64,000 nucleotides of DNA from a gamma proteobacterium endosymbiont of Lamellibrachia anaximandri (GCA_016756855.1 JAESPD010000006.1:1-64000), one strand, 5' to 3'. Shown: positions 10,180 to 20,225, counted from the first letter of the stretch. A program made the numbers and translations. The notes: generated by a model not told the origin, from the letters alone.

Positions 10180-11487
10180 ATGAAACTCTGTCTGAACGTC
10201 ACCACCTACCGCAATCAGCCGCCTGTTACTCCTTTGTCGGCTGTGTTCGACGAGCAGGGCGGCACCCTGGGACGTTCTGCCGGTAACCTCTTCGTGCTGC
10301 CCGATCCCGAACGTTTCATCTCCGGCAAACATGCAGCTATTGTCTTTCGCGACGGTAGCTTCTTCATCACCGACACCAGCACCAACGGTATCTATGTAGG
10401 AGGCAGCGAGCAGCCCTTGGGGCGCAGCAACAGCGCGCCACTGGGCAACGGCGACCATCTTCAAATCGGCGACTATGAGATCGAGATCGTTTTGGAGGGA
10501 GACGCAGGGGCTGCCGTCCCTGCCTTCGGCGTTGACAATCCTTTTGCCGCACCGCCCCCGCCGCCCACTGCAGCATCGCCCGCCGTTGACGCTTTTTTCC
10601 CTGAGAGCGAGGCGGACGAGGAACGGGTGGACACCACGCCCACCACCAACTCTCTCTTTTCAGTACCACCGGAACCCGTCGCCTCCCCAATTACCGGCTC
10701 GGAGCGGGACGATGTACCGGTGGAAAACGAATTTTTCCAACCACCCCAGGCCATCCCCGAGGATTGGGACTCACTGACAGAGGCGCCTCTATCGGCACCG
10801 CCACCAGCTGCAGAACCCGCGCCAGAACCACATCCAGAACCGCTACCCTCAACCAAACCAACGGCCGCACCCAGCGTTTCGGCAGCGCTTCAGGATCAAG
10901 AGGCGTTGCGTCTGATCCTCGAAGGCGCCGGCATACCACAGTTTGACATCCCGAAGGATGCAGCGCCGGAAACCCTGCGTACCCTGGGCGCCCTGATGCG
11001 GGAGATGGTGGAGGGCCTGATGGGGGTGCTGCGCGCACGCGCCGAGATCAAGAGCCAGTTCCGCATGCAGCTCACCACCATCCGTCCGGTAGAGAACAAT
11101 CCGCTGAAATTTACCGTCAGTGTCGAAGAGGCGCTCTCCCACCTGTTCAAGCCGGACAACACAGCCTACCTCTCCCCTATGGATGCAATCCGGGAAGCGG
11201 TGGACGACATCTCGGCCCATCAGCTGGCTGTAATGGCCGGCATGCAGGGCGCCCTCTCCGCCATGCTGCAGCGTTTCGAGCCTGAGGCACTGGAGCGCTA
11301 CTTCCAGCAAAAGGGGGGGCGCGGCCTGCTGGAGAGCAAAAATGCCTGGTACTGGGAGCAGTATGGGGAGAAGCACAAAGAACTGCTGGCGGAGGCCGAA
11401 GACAACTTTCAGGATCTCTTCGGCGAAGAGTTCGCCCGTGCCTACGAGGACCAGATCGCCAGGCTGACCAGAGCACGCAGAGACTGA
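10180..11487 (+). CDS. tagH: T6SS-associated FHA-domain protein TagH
   Basis: The protein has an N-terminal FHA domain (TLGRSAGNLFVLPD, then SGKHAAIVF, then DTSTNGIYVGG), a long acidic Pro-rich linker, and a C-terminal helical TagH/ImpI domain (LRTLGALMREMVEGLMGVL and FQDLFGEEFARAYEDQIARL). Known role: the FHA domain binds a phosphothreonine made by PpkA and licenses T6SS assembly; PppA reverses it. Both are encoded downstream. The frame opens earlier at 10108, but I chose the ATG at 10180 because the protein then begins MKLCLNVTTY, as family members do. The upstream 24 residues look unrelated, and neither start has a convincing Shine-Dalgarno. It is divergent from the adhesin transporter, with 10,000-10,107 as the shared promoter area. 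Confidence 0.85.
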   Translation: MKLCLNVTTYRNQPPVTPLSAVFDEQGGTLGRSAGNLFVLPDPERFISGKHAAIVFRDGSFFITDTSTNGIYVGGSEQPLGRSNSAPLGNGDHLQIGDYEIEIVLEGDAGAAVPAFGVDNPFAAPPPPPTAASPAVDAFFPESEADEERVDTTPTTNSLFSVPPEPVASPITGSERDDVPVENEFFQPPQAIPEDWDSLTEAPLSAPPPAAEPAPEPHPEPLPSTKPTAAPSVSAALQDQEALRLILEGAGIPQFDIPKDAAPETLRTLGALMREMVEGLMGVLRARAEIKSQFRMQLTTIRPVENNPLKFTVSVEEALSHLFKPDNTAYLSPMDAIREAVDDISAHQLAVMAGMQGALSAMLQRFEPEALERYFQQKGGRGLLESKNAWYWEQYGEKHKELLAEAEDNFQDLFGEEFARAYEDQIARLTRARRD

Positions 11488-11870
11488 TCGAACCTTGATT
11501 TAACCTGAACCCCTGTAGATGTCAGTGGAGTTGCCTTATTAAACCGATCAGAGAACACCATGTAGGCCCGATCAAGCGCAGCGGATCGGGCGTATGCGAT
11601 TAGCGCCTGGATTATAAAACATAACTCAATAATCCGATCAGCAGCATTCAGCAAAAAAAAGTGTAGGCAAAAGAATAATGGGGGGCCGGGAATCCGTTAT
11701 ACTCATAATCGAAAGGGATACCCGTGCGATCAAAACGCCGTCGTATGTGCGCAATGGCAATGTCTCGGGTAGACTTAGGAATTAGGGAATACCAACAACA
11801 GTCCTTGAACACCACTGCGCAATCAGCGGGTCGGCTTGGGGACTGGGTATTGATAACCCAAGGAGAAAAC
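11488..11870. other. Spacer between tagH and tssJ
   Basis: This 383-base gap has no supportable gene. It holds one REP-like palindrome (11562-11591) and otherwise AT-richer sequence. It separates tagH from the tightly packed tssJ-to-ppkA run, so the latter may have its own promoter here; I see no clear consensus. Confidence 0.5.
11562..11591 (+). repeat. REP-like palindrome, GTAG-headed
   Basis: GTAG is followed by a perfect 8-bp stem, GCCCGATC (11566-11573) and GATCGGGC (11584-11591), around the loop AAGCGCAGCG. The same loop recurs at 60191-60200 and, with one change, in the element at 56111-56144. The form matches REP sequences mobilised by RAYT transposases, which recognise a GTAG-type tetranucleotide beside the hairpin. 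Confidence 0.75.
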
Positions 11871-12395
11871 ATGCGGTCCCGTCATCTGCTTCTGTTCTTC
11901 GCCCTGATGCTCTCCCTCTTCTTTGCCGGGTGCGGTGAAAAAAAGGCTCCTCCTCCAACCCAACTCGCCGCCAAATTCATCGCCTCGCTTCACGTTAATC
12001 CAAACGCCGAAGGCACCCCTTCACCGGTTGTGGTCCGCTTCTACGAGCTTAAGACCCCAGGTATCTTTGAAGACACCGATTTTTTTACCCTATACGATGA
12101 CGACACCGCAGTACTGGGCACCGATCTGGTGGCCAGAGATGAGTTCAAGGTCATGCCAGGCAAGACACATCCGCTACTGCGGGAACTCGATCCACAGACC
12201 CGTTTTGTCGGCGTCATGGCCGCATTCCGTGACCTGAACAACGCTATCTGGCGGGCGTCTGCCCCTATCGCGCTGCATCAACTCAACGCCTATACCATCC
12301 TGCTCGGACGCGGTGAGGTTTCCATTTCAGAGACCAAGCCTCCAGGAGACGAAGAACAAGAGAAGAAACCCCAAGAGCCACTTTTCAAATTTTGA
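11871..12395 (+). CDS. tssJ: T6SS outer-membrane lipoprotein TssJ
   Basis: This 174-residue lipoprotein begins at an ATG preceded by AAGGAG at good spacing. The frame runs 49 codons further up, but that part precedes the signal peptide and is not credible. Signal peptide LLLFFALMLSLFFAGC has the lipid-attachment Cys at residue 21. The body matches TssJ (FIASLHVNPNAEGTPSPVVV, RFYELKTPGIFEDTDFFTLY and the late IWRASAPIALHQLNAYTILL). Known role: outer-membrane anchor of the TssJLM complex, binding the periplasmic C-terminus of TssM. It is followed by tssK with a 15-base gap. Confidence 0.93.
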   Translation: MRSRHLLLFFALMLSLFFAGCGEKKAPPPTQLAAKFIASLHVNPNAEGTPSPVVVRFYELKTPGIFEDTDFFTLYDDDTAVLGTDLVARDEFKVMPGKTHPLLRELDPQTRFVGVMAAFRDLNNAIWRASAPIALHQLNAYTILLGRGEVSISETKPPGDEEQEKKPQEPLFKF

Positions 12396-12410
12396 CCCGG
12401 GACCCGAGAT

Positions 12411-13745
12411 ATGACCTGGCGCAACAAAATCATCTGGTCGGAAGGCATGTTCCTCCGGCCCCACCACTTCCAACAGCATGATCGCTACCTGGAAAACCTG
12501 CTGGAATCGCGCTGCGCGCCACTCCGAGCCTACGGCTGGGGCATCCGGGAACTGAGCATCGACCAGGATCTGCTGACCCAGGGCAAACTGGCAGTCTCCC
12601 GCTGCAAGGGCGTGTTGCCGGATGGCACCCCCTTCGACATCCCCGGAGAGGACACACCTCCGCCGATACTTGAGGTACCGGAGAACACCCGTGACACCTT
12701 GATCCACCTGGCCCTGCCCGCCCGTCGACAAGGGGCGGTGGAAGCCGACCGCAACGACATCCCGGAGGTACTGGCCCGCTATCTGCCCAGGGAGCAGGAG
12801 GTGGACGACAGCAACGACGGCGCCGATACCAAGGCCCTGGTCCAGACCGGCAGCCTGCGCCTGCGACTGATGCTCGACGGCGAAGACCGCAGCCAGTTCA
12901 TCTGTATGCCTCTGGTGCGGATCGTTGAACTGCGGGCCGATATGAACCTGCTGCTCGACGAGAATTTCCTGCCTCCGGCCCTCGATTGCCGATCTCATCG
13001 CCGACTGCACGGTTTTCTCGATGAACTGCAGGGGCTGTTGCACCACCGGGGCGAGGCTCTCGCCGGGCGCATCACCGCCTCCGGCAGGGGCGGGGCGGCG
13101 GAGATCGCCGACTTCATGATGCTGCAGGCGATCAACCGGTTGGAGCCCCTGTTCACCCACCTGGCGCAGATGGAGGGACTCCACCCCGAAGCCTTCTACC
13201 AGATCGGCCTGCAGACCGCCGGGGAACTCTCTACCTTTACCTCGCGGGAGAAGCGTCCCCCGGAACTGCCGCCCTACCGTCACGATGATCTGCAGGCGAC
13301 CTTCGAGGCGTTGATGAACGCCATGCGACAATCCCTGAGCATGGTGCTTGAGCAGAACGCCGTGGCGATCCCACTGCAAGAGCGTAAATATGGTATCCGG
13401 GTCGCAATGCTGGCCGACCACAGCCTGATCGACAGCGCTAATTTCGTGCTGGCCGTGGGGGCTCAGGTGCCGACTGAAACCCTGCGCAACCGTTTCCCGG
13501 CCCAGGTCAAGATCGGGCCGGTGGAGCAGATCCGCGAACTGGTCAATCTGCAACTGTCAGGCGTCGCACTACGACCACTGCCGGTTGCGCCCCGGCAGAT
13601 TCCCTACCATGCCGGACTGACCTATTTTGAACTCGATCGCAGCAGCGAACTATGGAAACAGCTCAAGAGTTCCGGCGGATTCGCCTTCCACATCGGCGGC
13701 GAGTTTCCTGGTCTCGAACTCGAATTCTGGGCTATCAAAGGGTGA
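12411..13745 (+). CDS. tssK: T6SS baseplate-membrane connector TssK
   Basis: The 444-residue protein opens with the diagnostic TssK N-terminus KIIWSEGMFLRPHHFQQHDR and keeps family length and order through to a C-terminus with AGLTYFELDRSSELWKQL and FPGLELEFWAIKG. Known role: cytoplasmic trimer that links the baseplate wedges to TssL and TssM. It sits between tssJ and tssL with gaps of 15 and 6 bases, so all are probably co-transcribed. A 408-residue frame on the opposite strand is a codon-bias shadow of this gene. Confidence 0.95.
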   Translation: MTWRNKIIWSEGMFLRPHHFQQHDRYLENLLESRCAPLRAYGWGIRELSIDQDLLTQGKLAVSRCKGVLPDGTPFDIPGEDTPPPILEVPENTRDTLIHLALPARRQGAVEADRNDIPEVLARYLPREQEVDDSNDGADTKALVQTGSLRLRLMLDGEDRSQFICMPLVRIVELRADMNLLLDENFLPPALDCRSHRRLHGFLDELQGLLHHRGEALAGRITASGRGGAAEIADFMMLQAINRLEPLFTHLAQMEGLHPEAFYQIGLQTAGELSTFTSREKRPPELPPYRHDDLQATFEALMNAMRQSLSMVLEQNAVAIPLQERKYGIRVAMLADHSLIDSANFVLAVGAQVPTETLRNRFPAQVKIGPVEQIRELVNLQLSGVALRPLPVAPRQIPYHAGLTYFELDRSSELWKQLKSSGGFAFHIGGEFPGLELEFWAIKG

Positions 13746-13751
13746 TCAACC

Positions 13752-15089
13752 GTGACTACCGACGACCCCTTTTTCGACGCAGACGGTGACGACAGCGACC
13801 GTACGGTGATCCGTCCCATGCCCGGCGGCAGACGGCCGGGCGCAGGACCTGCCACACCCCGGGCCGAACCGCCACCAATGCAGCCGCGGGCGCCGGTTCC
13901 AGCTCCCGCCCGCTATGAAGTCGACCGGGGTCTCAATCCTCTGGTGACCGCCGCCGCCCCTTTGCTCTCCCTGCTGGGCAAACTGCGCAACGCCCCGAGT
14001 CATCCTGATGTCAACGGCCTGCGTCGGCGCATGGAGGAAGAACTCCGCCTCTTCGAAAGCCGGGCCGGTGCAGCCGGGGTTGACCAAGAGAGCGTCTTCG
14101 CCGCCCGCTACGCACTCTGCACCGTGATCGACGAAACCGTGCTCAACACCCCCTGGGGCAGCAATAGCCCCTGGAGTACGGAGAGCCTGCTGATCCTGTT
14201 CCACAAGGAGGCCTGGGGTGGCGAGAAGTTCTTCCAGATGCTGGAGCGCATGCTCAAGGATCCGGGCCGTTTTCTGGAGATGCTGGAGCTGATGTATATC
14301 TGCCTGAGCATGGGTTTCGAGGGCAAATACCGCATTATCGAAGGCGGCGGCCGAACCCTGGAGCAGATCCGCGACAGCGTCTATAGCACCATCCGCATGC
14401 AACGCGGTGAATACGAGCAGGATCTTTCGGTCCACTGGCGCGGCGAGCAGATGGGCGGCAACACTCTGCGCCACTATGTTCCGCTCTGGGTGGTGGCCGC
14501 ACTCTCCGGCGTGCTGCTGCTGAGTACCTTTCTGGTCTTCAGCTACTTCATCAACGACACCTCTGCTCCGATCTTCAAGGACGTCTACGCAGTGGGCCGT
14601 GAGGTTCCCCCGGAGATCGACTCCGCCCCACCACCTCCACCACCGGTGAAGGACGATCTCTACGACCGGGTCTCCGGCTTTCTCGAACCTGAGGTTCGGG
14701 AGGAGCTGGTAGAGCTGATCAACAACGATTCCGACGTGGTCATCCGTCTGCGCAACAAGGGGCTCTTCGGTTCCGGCAGCGACCAGGTAAAGTCAGGTTT
14801 CAGGCCCTTGCTGCAACGCATCGCCGAGGCCCTGGCGGCCAATGTCGACGGCCCTGTCCTGGTGGCCGGACACTCGGACAACATTCCGATCCACAATCTG
14901 CGCTTCCCCTCCAACTGGCACCTCTCCATGGGACGGGCCGAGTCGGTAGCGGAGATCCTGCGTCAGGATGCTGCGATCAAGGGCGAGATCGTTGCCGACG
15001 GCCGTGCCGACAATGAGCCGCTTGTGCCCAACGATTCGTCGGAGAACCGGGCCAAAAACCGCCGTGTCGAGATAATCCTGGAGAAGTGA
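13752..15089 (+). CDS. tssL: T6SS inner-membrane protein TssL with fused OmpA-like peptidoglycan-binding domain
   Basis: It starts at GTG 13752, six bases after tssK. Order: a disordered Pro/Arg-rich head (residues 1-55), the DotU/TssL cytoplasmic domain (NPLVTAAAPLLSLLGKLRN; CTVIDETVLNTPWG; EMLELMYICLSMGFEGKYR), one transmembrane helix (about residues 240-262, VPLWVVAALSGVLLLSTFLV), and a C-terminal OmpA/MotB domain (VLVAGHSDNIPIHN; SMGRAESVAEIL; SENRAKNRRVEIIL). This is the evolved TssL type that can anchor the complex to peptidoglycan directly. The stop overlaps the tssM start (TGATG). Confidence 0.95.
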   Translation: MTTDDPFFDADGDDSDRTVIRPMPGGRRPGAGPATPRAEPPPMQPRAPVPAPARYEVDRGLNPLVTAAAPLLSLLGKLRNAPSHPDVNGLRRRMEEELRLFESRAGAAGVDQESVFAARYALCTVIDETVLNTPWGSNSPWSTESLLILFHKEAWGGEKFFQMLERMLKDPGRFLEMLELMYICLSMGFEGKYRIIEGGGRTLEQIRDSVYSTIRMQRGEYEQDLSVHWRGEQMGGNTLRHYVPLWVVAALSGVLLLSTFLVFSYFINDTSAPIFKDVYAVGREVPPEIDSAPPPPPPVKDDLYDRVSGFLEPEVREELVELINNDSDVVIRLRNKGLFGSGSDQVKSGFRPLLQRIAEALAANVDGPVLVAGHSDNIPIHNLRFPSNWHLSMGRAESVAEILRQDAAIKGEIVADGRADNEPLVPNDSSENRAKNRRVEIILEK

Positions 15090-18000
15090 TGAGCAAGATC
15101 GCAGGGTTCTTCAAAAAGCGCTGGGTAATTCAGCTGCTCGGGCTGATCGCCCTGAGTATCATCATCTGGTTCATCGGGCCCCTGATCGCCATCGCCGGCA
15201 TGGTGCCGCTGGAAGGCATGATCGTGCGAGGCCTGGTAATCGTCTTCCTCCTCCTGTTATGGGTGCTCTATCTGCTGTGGCATCAGCTGCGGGCGCAGAA
15301 GGCCGACAAGGCGATGATGGAGGAGATCAGCCAATCCGATGCGGCACCCGGCGCGGAGCAGTCGGCTGAGGAGCTGTCGATCCTGCAGGAGCGTTTCGAC
15401 GAAGCCCTGGGGGTGTTGAAAAAGAGCGGCAAGGGTAAAAGCGGCAGTCAGTACCTCTACGAGCTGCCCTGGTACATCATCATCGGTCCGCCGGGATCGG
15501 GCAAGACCACCGCCCTGGTCAACTCCGGACTCAACTTTCCGCTCTCCGACCGCTTCGGCAAAGACGCCATCCGCGGCGTGGGCGGCACCCGCAACTGTGA
15601 CTGGTGGTTCACCGAAAACGCGGTGCTGCTCGACACCGCCGGACGCTACACCACCCAGGACAGCCACGAAGCCGTCGACTCCGCAGCCTGGCTCGGCTTT
15701 CTGGAACTGCTGAAGAAACACCGCAAACGCCGCCCCATCAATGGCATCCTCATCGCGGTCAGCCTCTCCGACATGATGTTACAGACCGAGGAGGAGCGCA
15801 GTCTGCACGCACGCTCGGTACGCAGCCGCATCCAGGATCTGAACGAACGGCTGGGGGTAAAGGCACCGGTCTACATGCTGTTCACCAAGTCCGATCTGGT
15901 GGGTGGCTTCACCGAATTCTTCGAGGACATGGGCCGTGAGGACCGGGCCCAGGTCTGGGGTATGACCCTGCCCCTGGAGGCAGCAGAGAGTACCGAGGGT
16001 GCAGTAGCCCGCTTTCCCGATGAGTTCGATGCCCTGCTGAGCCGTCTCAACGACCGGGTGCTGGCCCGCCTGCACCAGGAACGGGACATACAACGACGCA
16101 ACCTGATCTTCGCTTTTCCCCAGGAGATGGCCTCTCTGAAAGAGCCCCTCACCCGCTTTCTCGACGGCGTTTTTCGTCCCAGCCGTTTCGAGGATCGGCA
16201 ACTGCTGCGCGGCATCTACTTCACCAGCGGCACCCAGGAGGGCACACCCATCGACCGGCTGCTGGGCAACCTGGCCCAGACCTTCGGCCTCGACCGCATT
16301 CGGCTGCCCGCCTTCAGCGGGCGCGGACGCAGCTACTTCATCCAGGATCTGTTCCGTAGCGTCATCTTTCCGGAATCGAGCCTGGCGGGCAGTGACAAGA
16401 AAGTCGAGCTGCGCCAGGCCTGGATGCAACGTGGCGCCTATAGCGGGGCGATCCTGCTGACCATCCTCACCGCGCTGGCCTGGACCACCAGCTTCACCCG
16501 CAATCAGGTAACAATCGGCAATCTGGAAGAGAAGCTGGCGGGCTACCAACAGTCAATCACCGATGTGGACTACCGCGTCACCGATTTCCGAAAACTCCTG
16601 CCACCCCTGGACGACCTGCGCGCTGCCACAGAAGTCTACCCGGAGGAGACACCCCTTCTCATGGGCATGGGGCTCTATCAGGGTAAGAAACTGGGTCCCT
16701 CCACCGATTCAGCCTACCAGCGGACACTGCAGGGACGCTTCCTCTACAGCCTGGGCGCCCGGCTCGAGGATTATCTGCAGAGTCGGGAGCAGAAAGAGCT
16801 GCTGCGGGAGGCATTGAAGAGCTACCTGATGCTCGGTCACCCCGAACATCTGGATCTGGAGCAGATCAAACTCTTCATGTCTGTGGACTGGGGCAACCGG
16901 CTGGCCGGCGACAGCGAGGCCCAGAACCGGTTGATGAACCACCTGGAGAGTCTGCTCTCCACCCGTTTCAAACCCCTGCCCCTAAACCTCAAGCTGGTGG
17001 CCCATGCACGGGAGGTGCTGACCGAAATCCCCCTGTCACAGCAGATCTACAGCCAGATACGCCAGCGGTCGGCAGCGGATCGCAGCAAGGATTTTCTGCT
17101 CGGCACTGCCCTGGGACGTCATGGCGATCTGGTCTTCGGCGTCAACGAAGGGAGCCTGGAAAAGACCCGTATCCCGGCCCTCTACACCCGTCGTGGATTC
17201 TACGACATCTTCCTGCCCCAAACCCTGGAACAGGCGGAGGCGGCGCTGAGCGAAAACTGGATCCTGGCCGATACGGACGCCGACGAGATCAGCGATGCCG
17301 AGGCGCTGCGTCTGGTGAAAGCGGTCAAAGATCTCTATGCAGAGGACTACATAACGGCCTGGCGCGGCCTGCTCGATGGCATGCGCATCGTCAAGATACG
17401 CTCCCTCACCCAGAGCGTGGAGGTACTGGACGTGGCTTCCGGTCCCTCCTCCCCCCTGCGCAAACTGTTGCGGGTGGTGGCCGACAATACCACCCTGAGC
17501 AAAGCCCCTGCCGATGAAAAAATGGCTGCCGCCGCCGACAAGGCCAAAAGTGTAGCGGATATCGCGGCGGAGTTGAGCACAACTGCCTACCAGAAGAAAA
17601 ACCGCCTGGAACGCCTGATGCGGGCGGCCGGCAAGTCAGGGGTAGAGACCCCGGAAAAATCCCTCGACCCGGTCGCAGTGCAGGTTGAGGAGACCTTCGA
17701 ACGGCTCATCGAGCTGGCCAAGGCCCAGGATGACAACCCCGCTCCGCTGGAAGGTCTGATCGGCGATCTGGGCGACCTGCACGCCTCCCTGGCCGATCTG
17801 GAAGCCGCTGGCGGCAGTGCCGCACTGGCCGCAGCCAAACAGCGTGCCTCCGGTTCCAAAGATCCGACCAAACGTTTGCAACGCCGGGCCAAGCGCCTGC
17901 CCAGACCGGTCAACGAGTGGATCTACGCGCTCACCGAACGGGGCTGGGGCGTGGTGGTGGGCAGTTCCCGCAACGAACTGGCCAAACGCTGGCAGGCAGA

Positions 18001-18673
18001 AGTGCTGCCACTCTGCCGCCGCGGTATCCAAGAACGCTACCCACTTACCAAAGAGACCGAGAAGGAGGTCACCCTGAGCGACTTCTCGCGCTTCTTCGGC
18101 CCCGGCCAAGTGATGGACAAGTTTTTCGAGGAGAACATCAAGCCCTTCGCCGACACCAACCGCAGTCCCTGGCGCTGGAAAAAGGCCAGCGGCCACCCGA
18201 TGGGCGTTTCGGCGAACACCCTGCGCCAGTTTGAGCGTGCAACCCGCATCCGCGATGTCTTCTTCGCAGAAGGGGGCAAGCGGCCCAAGATCGCCTTCAG
18301 TCTCAAGCCCTCCTACCTCGATGCGGAGGTAAGCCGCTTCCTGCTTGATCTCGACGGCCAAAAACTGAGCTACCGTCACGGACCGGCTCGCAACACCCGC
18401 ATGCTGTGGCCTGCTCCCGACGGCAGCGGGCAGGTCAGAATCCTCTTCGAGAATCTGAAAGGCCGTACCTCTGCCGATTCCAGGGACGGCGTCTGGGCCT
18501 GGTTCAAACTGCTCGATCAGGCCGAGGTAAAAGATACCGCGATGGCCGACCGTTTCCTGGTGAGCTTCAGCCTCGGGGGGCAAACGGCCCGTTTCGAACT
18601 GCGCGCCGACAGTATCATCAACCCGTTCCGCATGCCTGAGTTGGAGGCGTTCAGTTGTCCGGCGAAACTCTGA
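15089..18673 (+). CDS. tssM: T6SS inner-membrane scaffold TssM (IcmF/VasK)
   Basis: The protein is 1,194 residues from the ATG at 15089; a GTG one codon earlier is also in frame, but the ATG overlaps the tssL stop. Two N-terminal membrane helices (about residues 13-37 and 46-66) precede the cytoplasmic ATPase-like domain with Walker A GPPGSGKTT (about 133-141). A third helix (about residues 452-470, GAILLTILTALAWTTSFT) leads to the long periplasmic region and a C-terminal beta domain expected to contact TssJ. Known role: transenvelope core of the T6SS membrane complex. Its 3' end overlaps tagF by 19 bases. Confidence 0.96.
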   Translation: MSKIAGFFKKRWVIQLLGLIALSIIIWFIGPLIAIAGMVPLEGMIVRGLVIVFLLLLWVLYLLWHQLRAQKADKAMMEEISQSDAAPGAEQSAEELSILQERFDEALGVLKKSGKGKSGSQYLYELPWYIIIGPPGSGKTTALVNSGLNFPLSDRFGKDAIRGVGGTRNCDWWFTENAVLLDTAGRYTTQDSHEAVDSAAWLGFLELLKKHRKRRPINGILIAVSLSDMMLQTEEERSLHARSVRSRIQDLNERLGVKAPVYMLFTKSDLVGGFTEFFEDMGREDRAQVWGMTLPLEAAESTEGAVARFPDEFDALLSRLNDRVLARLHQERDIQRRNLIFAFPQEMASLKEPLTRFLDGVFRPSRFEDRQLLRGIYFTSGTQEGTPIDRLLGNLAQTFGLDRIRLPAFSGRGRSYFIQDLFRSVIFPESSLAGSDKKVELRQAWMQRGAYSGAILLTILTALAWTTSFTRNQVTIGNLEEKLAGYQQSITDVDYRVTDFRKLLPPLDDLRAATEVYPEETPLLMGMGLYQGKKLGPSTDSAYQRTLQGRFLYSLGARLEDYLQSREQKELLREALKSYLMLGHPEHLDLEQIKLFMSVDWGNRLAGDSEAQNRLMNHLESLLSTRFKPLPLNLKLVAHAREVLTEIPLSQQIYSQIRQRSAADRSKDFLLGTALGRHGDLVFGVNEGSLEKTRIPALYTRRGFYDIFLPQTLEQAEAALSENWILADTDADEISDAEALRLVKAVKDLYAEDYITAWRGLLDGMRIVKIRSLTQSVEVLDVASGPSSPLRKLLRVVADNTTLSKAPADEKMAAAADKAKSVADIAAELSTTAYQKKNRLERLMRAAGKSGVETPEKSLDPVAVQVEETFERLIELAKAQDDNPAPLEGLIGDLGDLHASLADLEAAGGSAALAAAKQRASGSKDPTKRLQRRAKRLPRPVNEWIYALTERGWGVVVGSSRNELAKRWQAEVLPLCRRGIQERYPLTKETEKEVTLSDFSRFFGPGQVMDKFFEENIKPFADTNRSPWRWKKASGHPMGVSANTLRQFERATRIRDVFFAEGGKRPKIAFSLKPSYLDAEVSRFLLDLDGQKLSYRHGPARNTRMLWPAPDGSGQVRILFENLKGRTSADSRDGVWAWFKLLDQAEVKDTAMADRFLVSFSLGGQTARFELRADSIINPFRMPELEAFSCPAKL

Positions 18674-19473
18674 CCCGTGCGGCCCCCCAGGCCAGCGGTT
18701 TTTTCGGCAAGCTGCCGAGTCACGGCGACTTCCTCACCCGCCGCCTGCCCCGTGGTTTCACCGACCCCTGGGACCGCTGGCTACAGAGCGCAGTAGCGGA
18801 CAGCCGTGAGCAGCTCGGTGAGGGCTGGCTCGACATCTATCTCACCAGCCCGATCTGGCGCTTTGCCCTCTCGGTCGGGTTATGCGGCGAGACCGCCTGG
18901 TGCGGCATCCTGATGCCCAGCGTGGATCGTGTCGGCCGCTACTTTCCTCTCACAGTGGCGGCTCCACTGAAACCGGGCGGCAACCTTACTGCCCTGTTGC
19001 AAGATGACACTGAGTGGTTTTCACGTTGCGAGGAACTGGCGCTGGCTTCCCTTGCAGAAGAGATCCCCCTGGAGGCATTCGATCAGGCTCTGACCGATCT
19101 GCCACCACCGGCGATCCCGCCCCGTCCCGGAGTCGTCAGCAGCGATAGCATGGGAAGAGCGGCCTGGCAGTTCGAACTCCCCTCCCTCGAATCACCATTC
19201 CCGGTAAGCGCCGCCCTCAACCAGACCTTTTTGGAACGGGCCTTTCCCGCCTACAGCCTCTGGTGGAGCGAAGGCTCGGAACGGGTCCGTCCCTCCCTGT
19301 TGGTCACCGAAGGCCTGCCGCCGATTCAGGGTTTTGCCGCCCTGCTCGACGGCAACTGGGTCAACTGGAACTGGAGCCAATACCGGGTTCCCCTGCCCCC
19401 CACACCCATCCAGGAGAGTGGCAACGGAAGTGAACCGGAGACCAGTAAGCCCGCAGAAACGGAAGCCAAATGA
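18655..19473 (+). CDS. tagF: T6SS-associated protein TagF (ImpM)
   Basis: It uses a TTG start inside the last codons of tssM, with GGAGG eight bases upstream. The 272-residue protein carries the family opening GFFGKLPSHGDFLTRRLPRG and the later WCGILMPSVDRVGRYFPLTV. TagF is known in several species as a post-translational repressor of T6SS assembly, relieved through the PpkA/PppA pathway. Overlap with pppA is ATGA, so translation is probably coupled and the repressor made in proportion to the phosphatase. Confidence 0.93.
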   Translation: MSGETLTRAAPQASGFFGKLPSHGDFLTRRLPRGFTDPWDRWLQSAVADSREQLGEGWLDIYLTSPIWRFALSVGLCGETAWCGILMPSVDRVGRYFPLTVAAPLKPGGNLTALLQDDTEWFSRCEELALASLAEEIPLEAFDQALTDLPPPAIPPRPGVVSSDSMGRAAWQFELPSLESPFPVSAALNQTFLERAFPAYSLWWSEGSERVRPSLLVTEGLPPIQGFAALLDGNWVNWNWSQYRVPLPPTPIQESGNGSEPETSKPAETEAK

Positions 19474-20225
19474 GCGGGACGACCACCATTTATTGGGAAT
19501 CCACCGCGTTGAGCAACGTCGGCAGGGTGCGCAAGCTGAACGAGGATGCCTGTCTCGACCGGGTTGAATCGGGCCTCTGGGTGGTGGCGGACGGCATGGG
19601 GGGACACAGTTCGGGCGACCTGGCCAGCGGCTTGATCGTGGAGCGGATGCAGCAACTGAACCTGCCGGTCGATCTAAGCAAAAAGGTGGATCTGCTCGAA
19701 GAGACCCTACTCGACATCAATCAGCAACTGCTGGCGGAGGCCACCCGCCGTGGCGGCAATATTACCATCGGCGCCACCGTAGTGGTGATGCTGGCCCACG
19801 CCGCCCACCTGTTGCTGCTCTGGGCCGGTGACAGCCGCGCCTACCGTTTTCGCGATGGCGAACTGACCCAACTGACCCAGGACCACACCCAAGTGGAGGA
19901 GCTGGTGGCAGAGGGTCTGCTACTGCGGGAGGACGCGGAGAATCACCCCGCCTCCAATGTAGTCACCCGTGCGGTGGGGGCCATGGAGGCACTCTATGTG
20001 GACATGGACGATACCCGGGTCGAGCCGGGCGACCTCTACCTGCTCTGCAGTGACGGCCTCAACAAGGAGGTAACAGACCCGGAGATCGGGCAGATCCTGG
20101 CCATGCAGCTGCTCCCGGGGGACTACTGCCAGAGGCTCATCGACCTCGCCCTTGAACGCGGTGCCAGGGATAACGTCACTGTGGTGGTAGCCCGAGCCGA
20201 AACGGGGCAGCCTGAACGGATATGA
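19470..20225 (+). CDS. pppA: T6SS PP2C-type protein phosphatase PppA
   Basis: The 251-residue protein shows all PPM/PP2C metal-site motifs: RKLNEDACL, VVADGMGGHSSGD, LLWAGDSRAYRFRDGEL, LLCSDGLNKEV and GARDNVTVVV. Known role: removes the phosphothreonine that PpkA adds to the FHA protein, switching the T6SS off. It overlaps tagF (ATGA) and the next reading frame (ATGA at 20222). Confidence 0.94.
   Translation: MSGTTTIYWESTALSNVGRVRKLNEDACLDRVESGLWVVADGMGGHSSGDLASGLIVERMQQLNLPVDLSKKVDLLEETLLDINQQLLAEATRRGGNITIGATVVVMLAHAAHLLLLWAGDSRAYRFRDGELTQLTQDHTQVEELVAEGLLLREDAENHPASNVVTRAVGAMEALYVDMDDTRVEPGDLYLLCSDGLNKEVTDPEIGQILAMQLLPGDYCQRLIDLALERGARDNVTVVVARAETGQPERI

Noticed and set aside
12327..13553. 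Open frame of 408 codons on the minus strand
   Set aside because: It is antisense to tssK, whose sequence is unmistakable. It is a codon-bias shadow.
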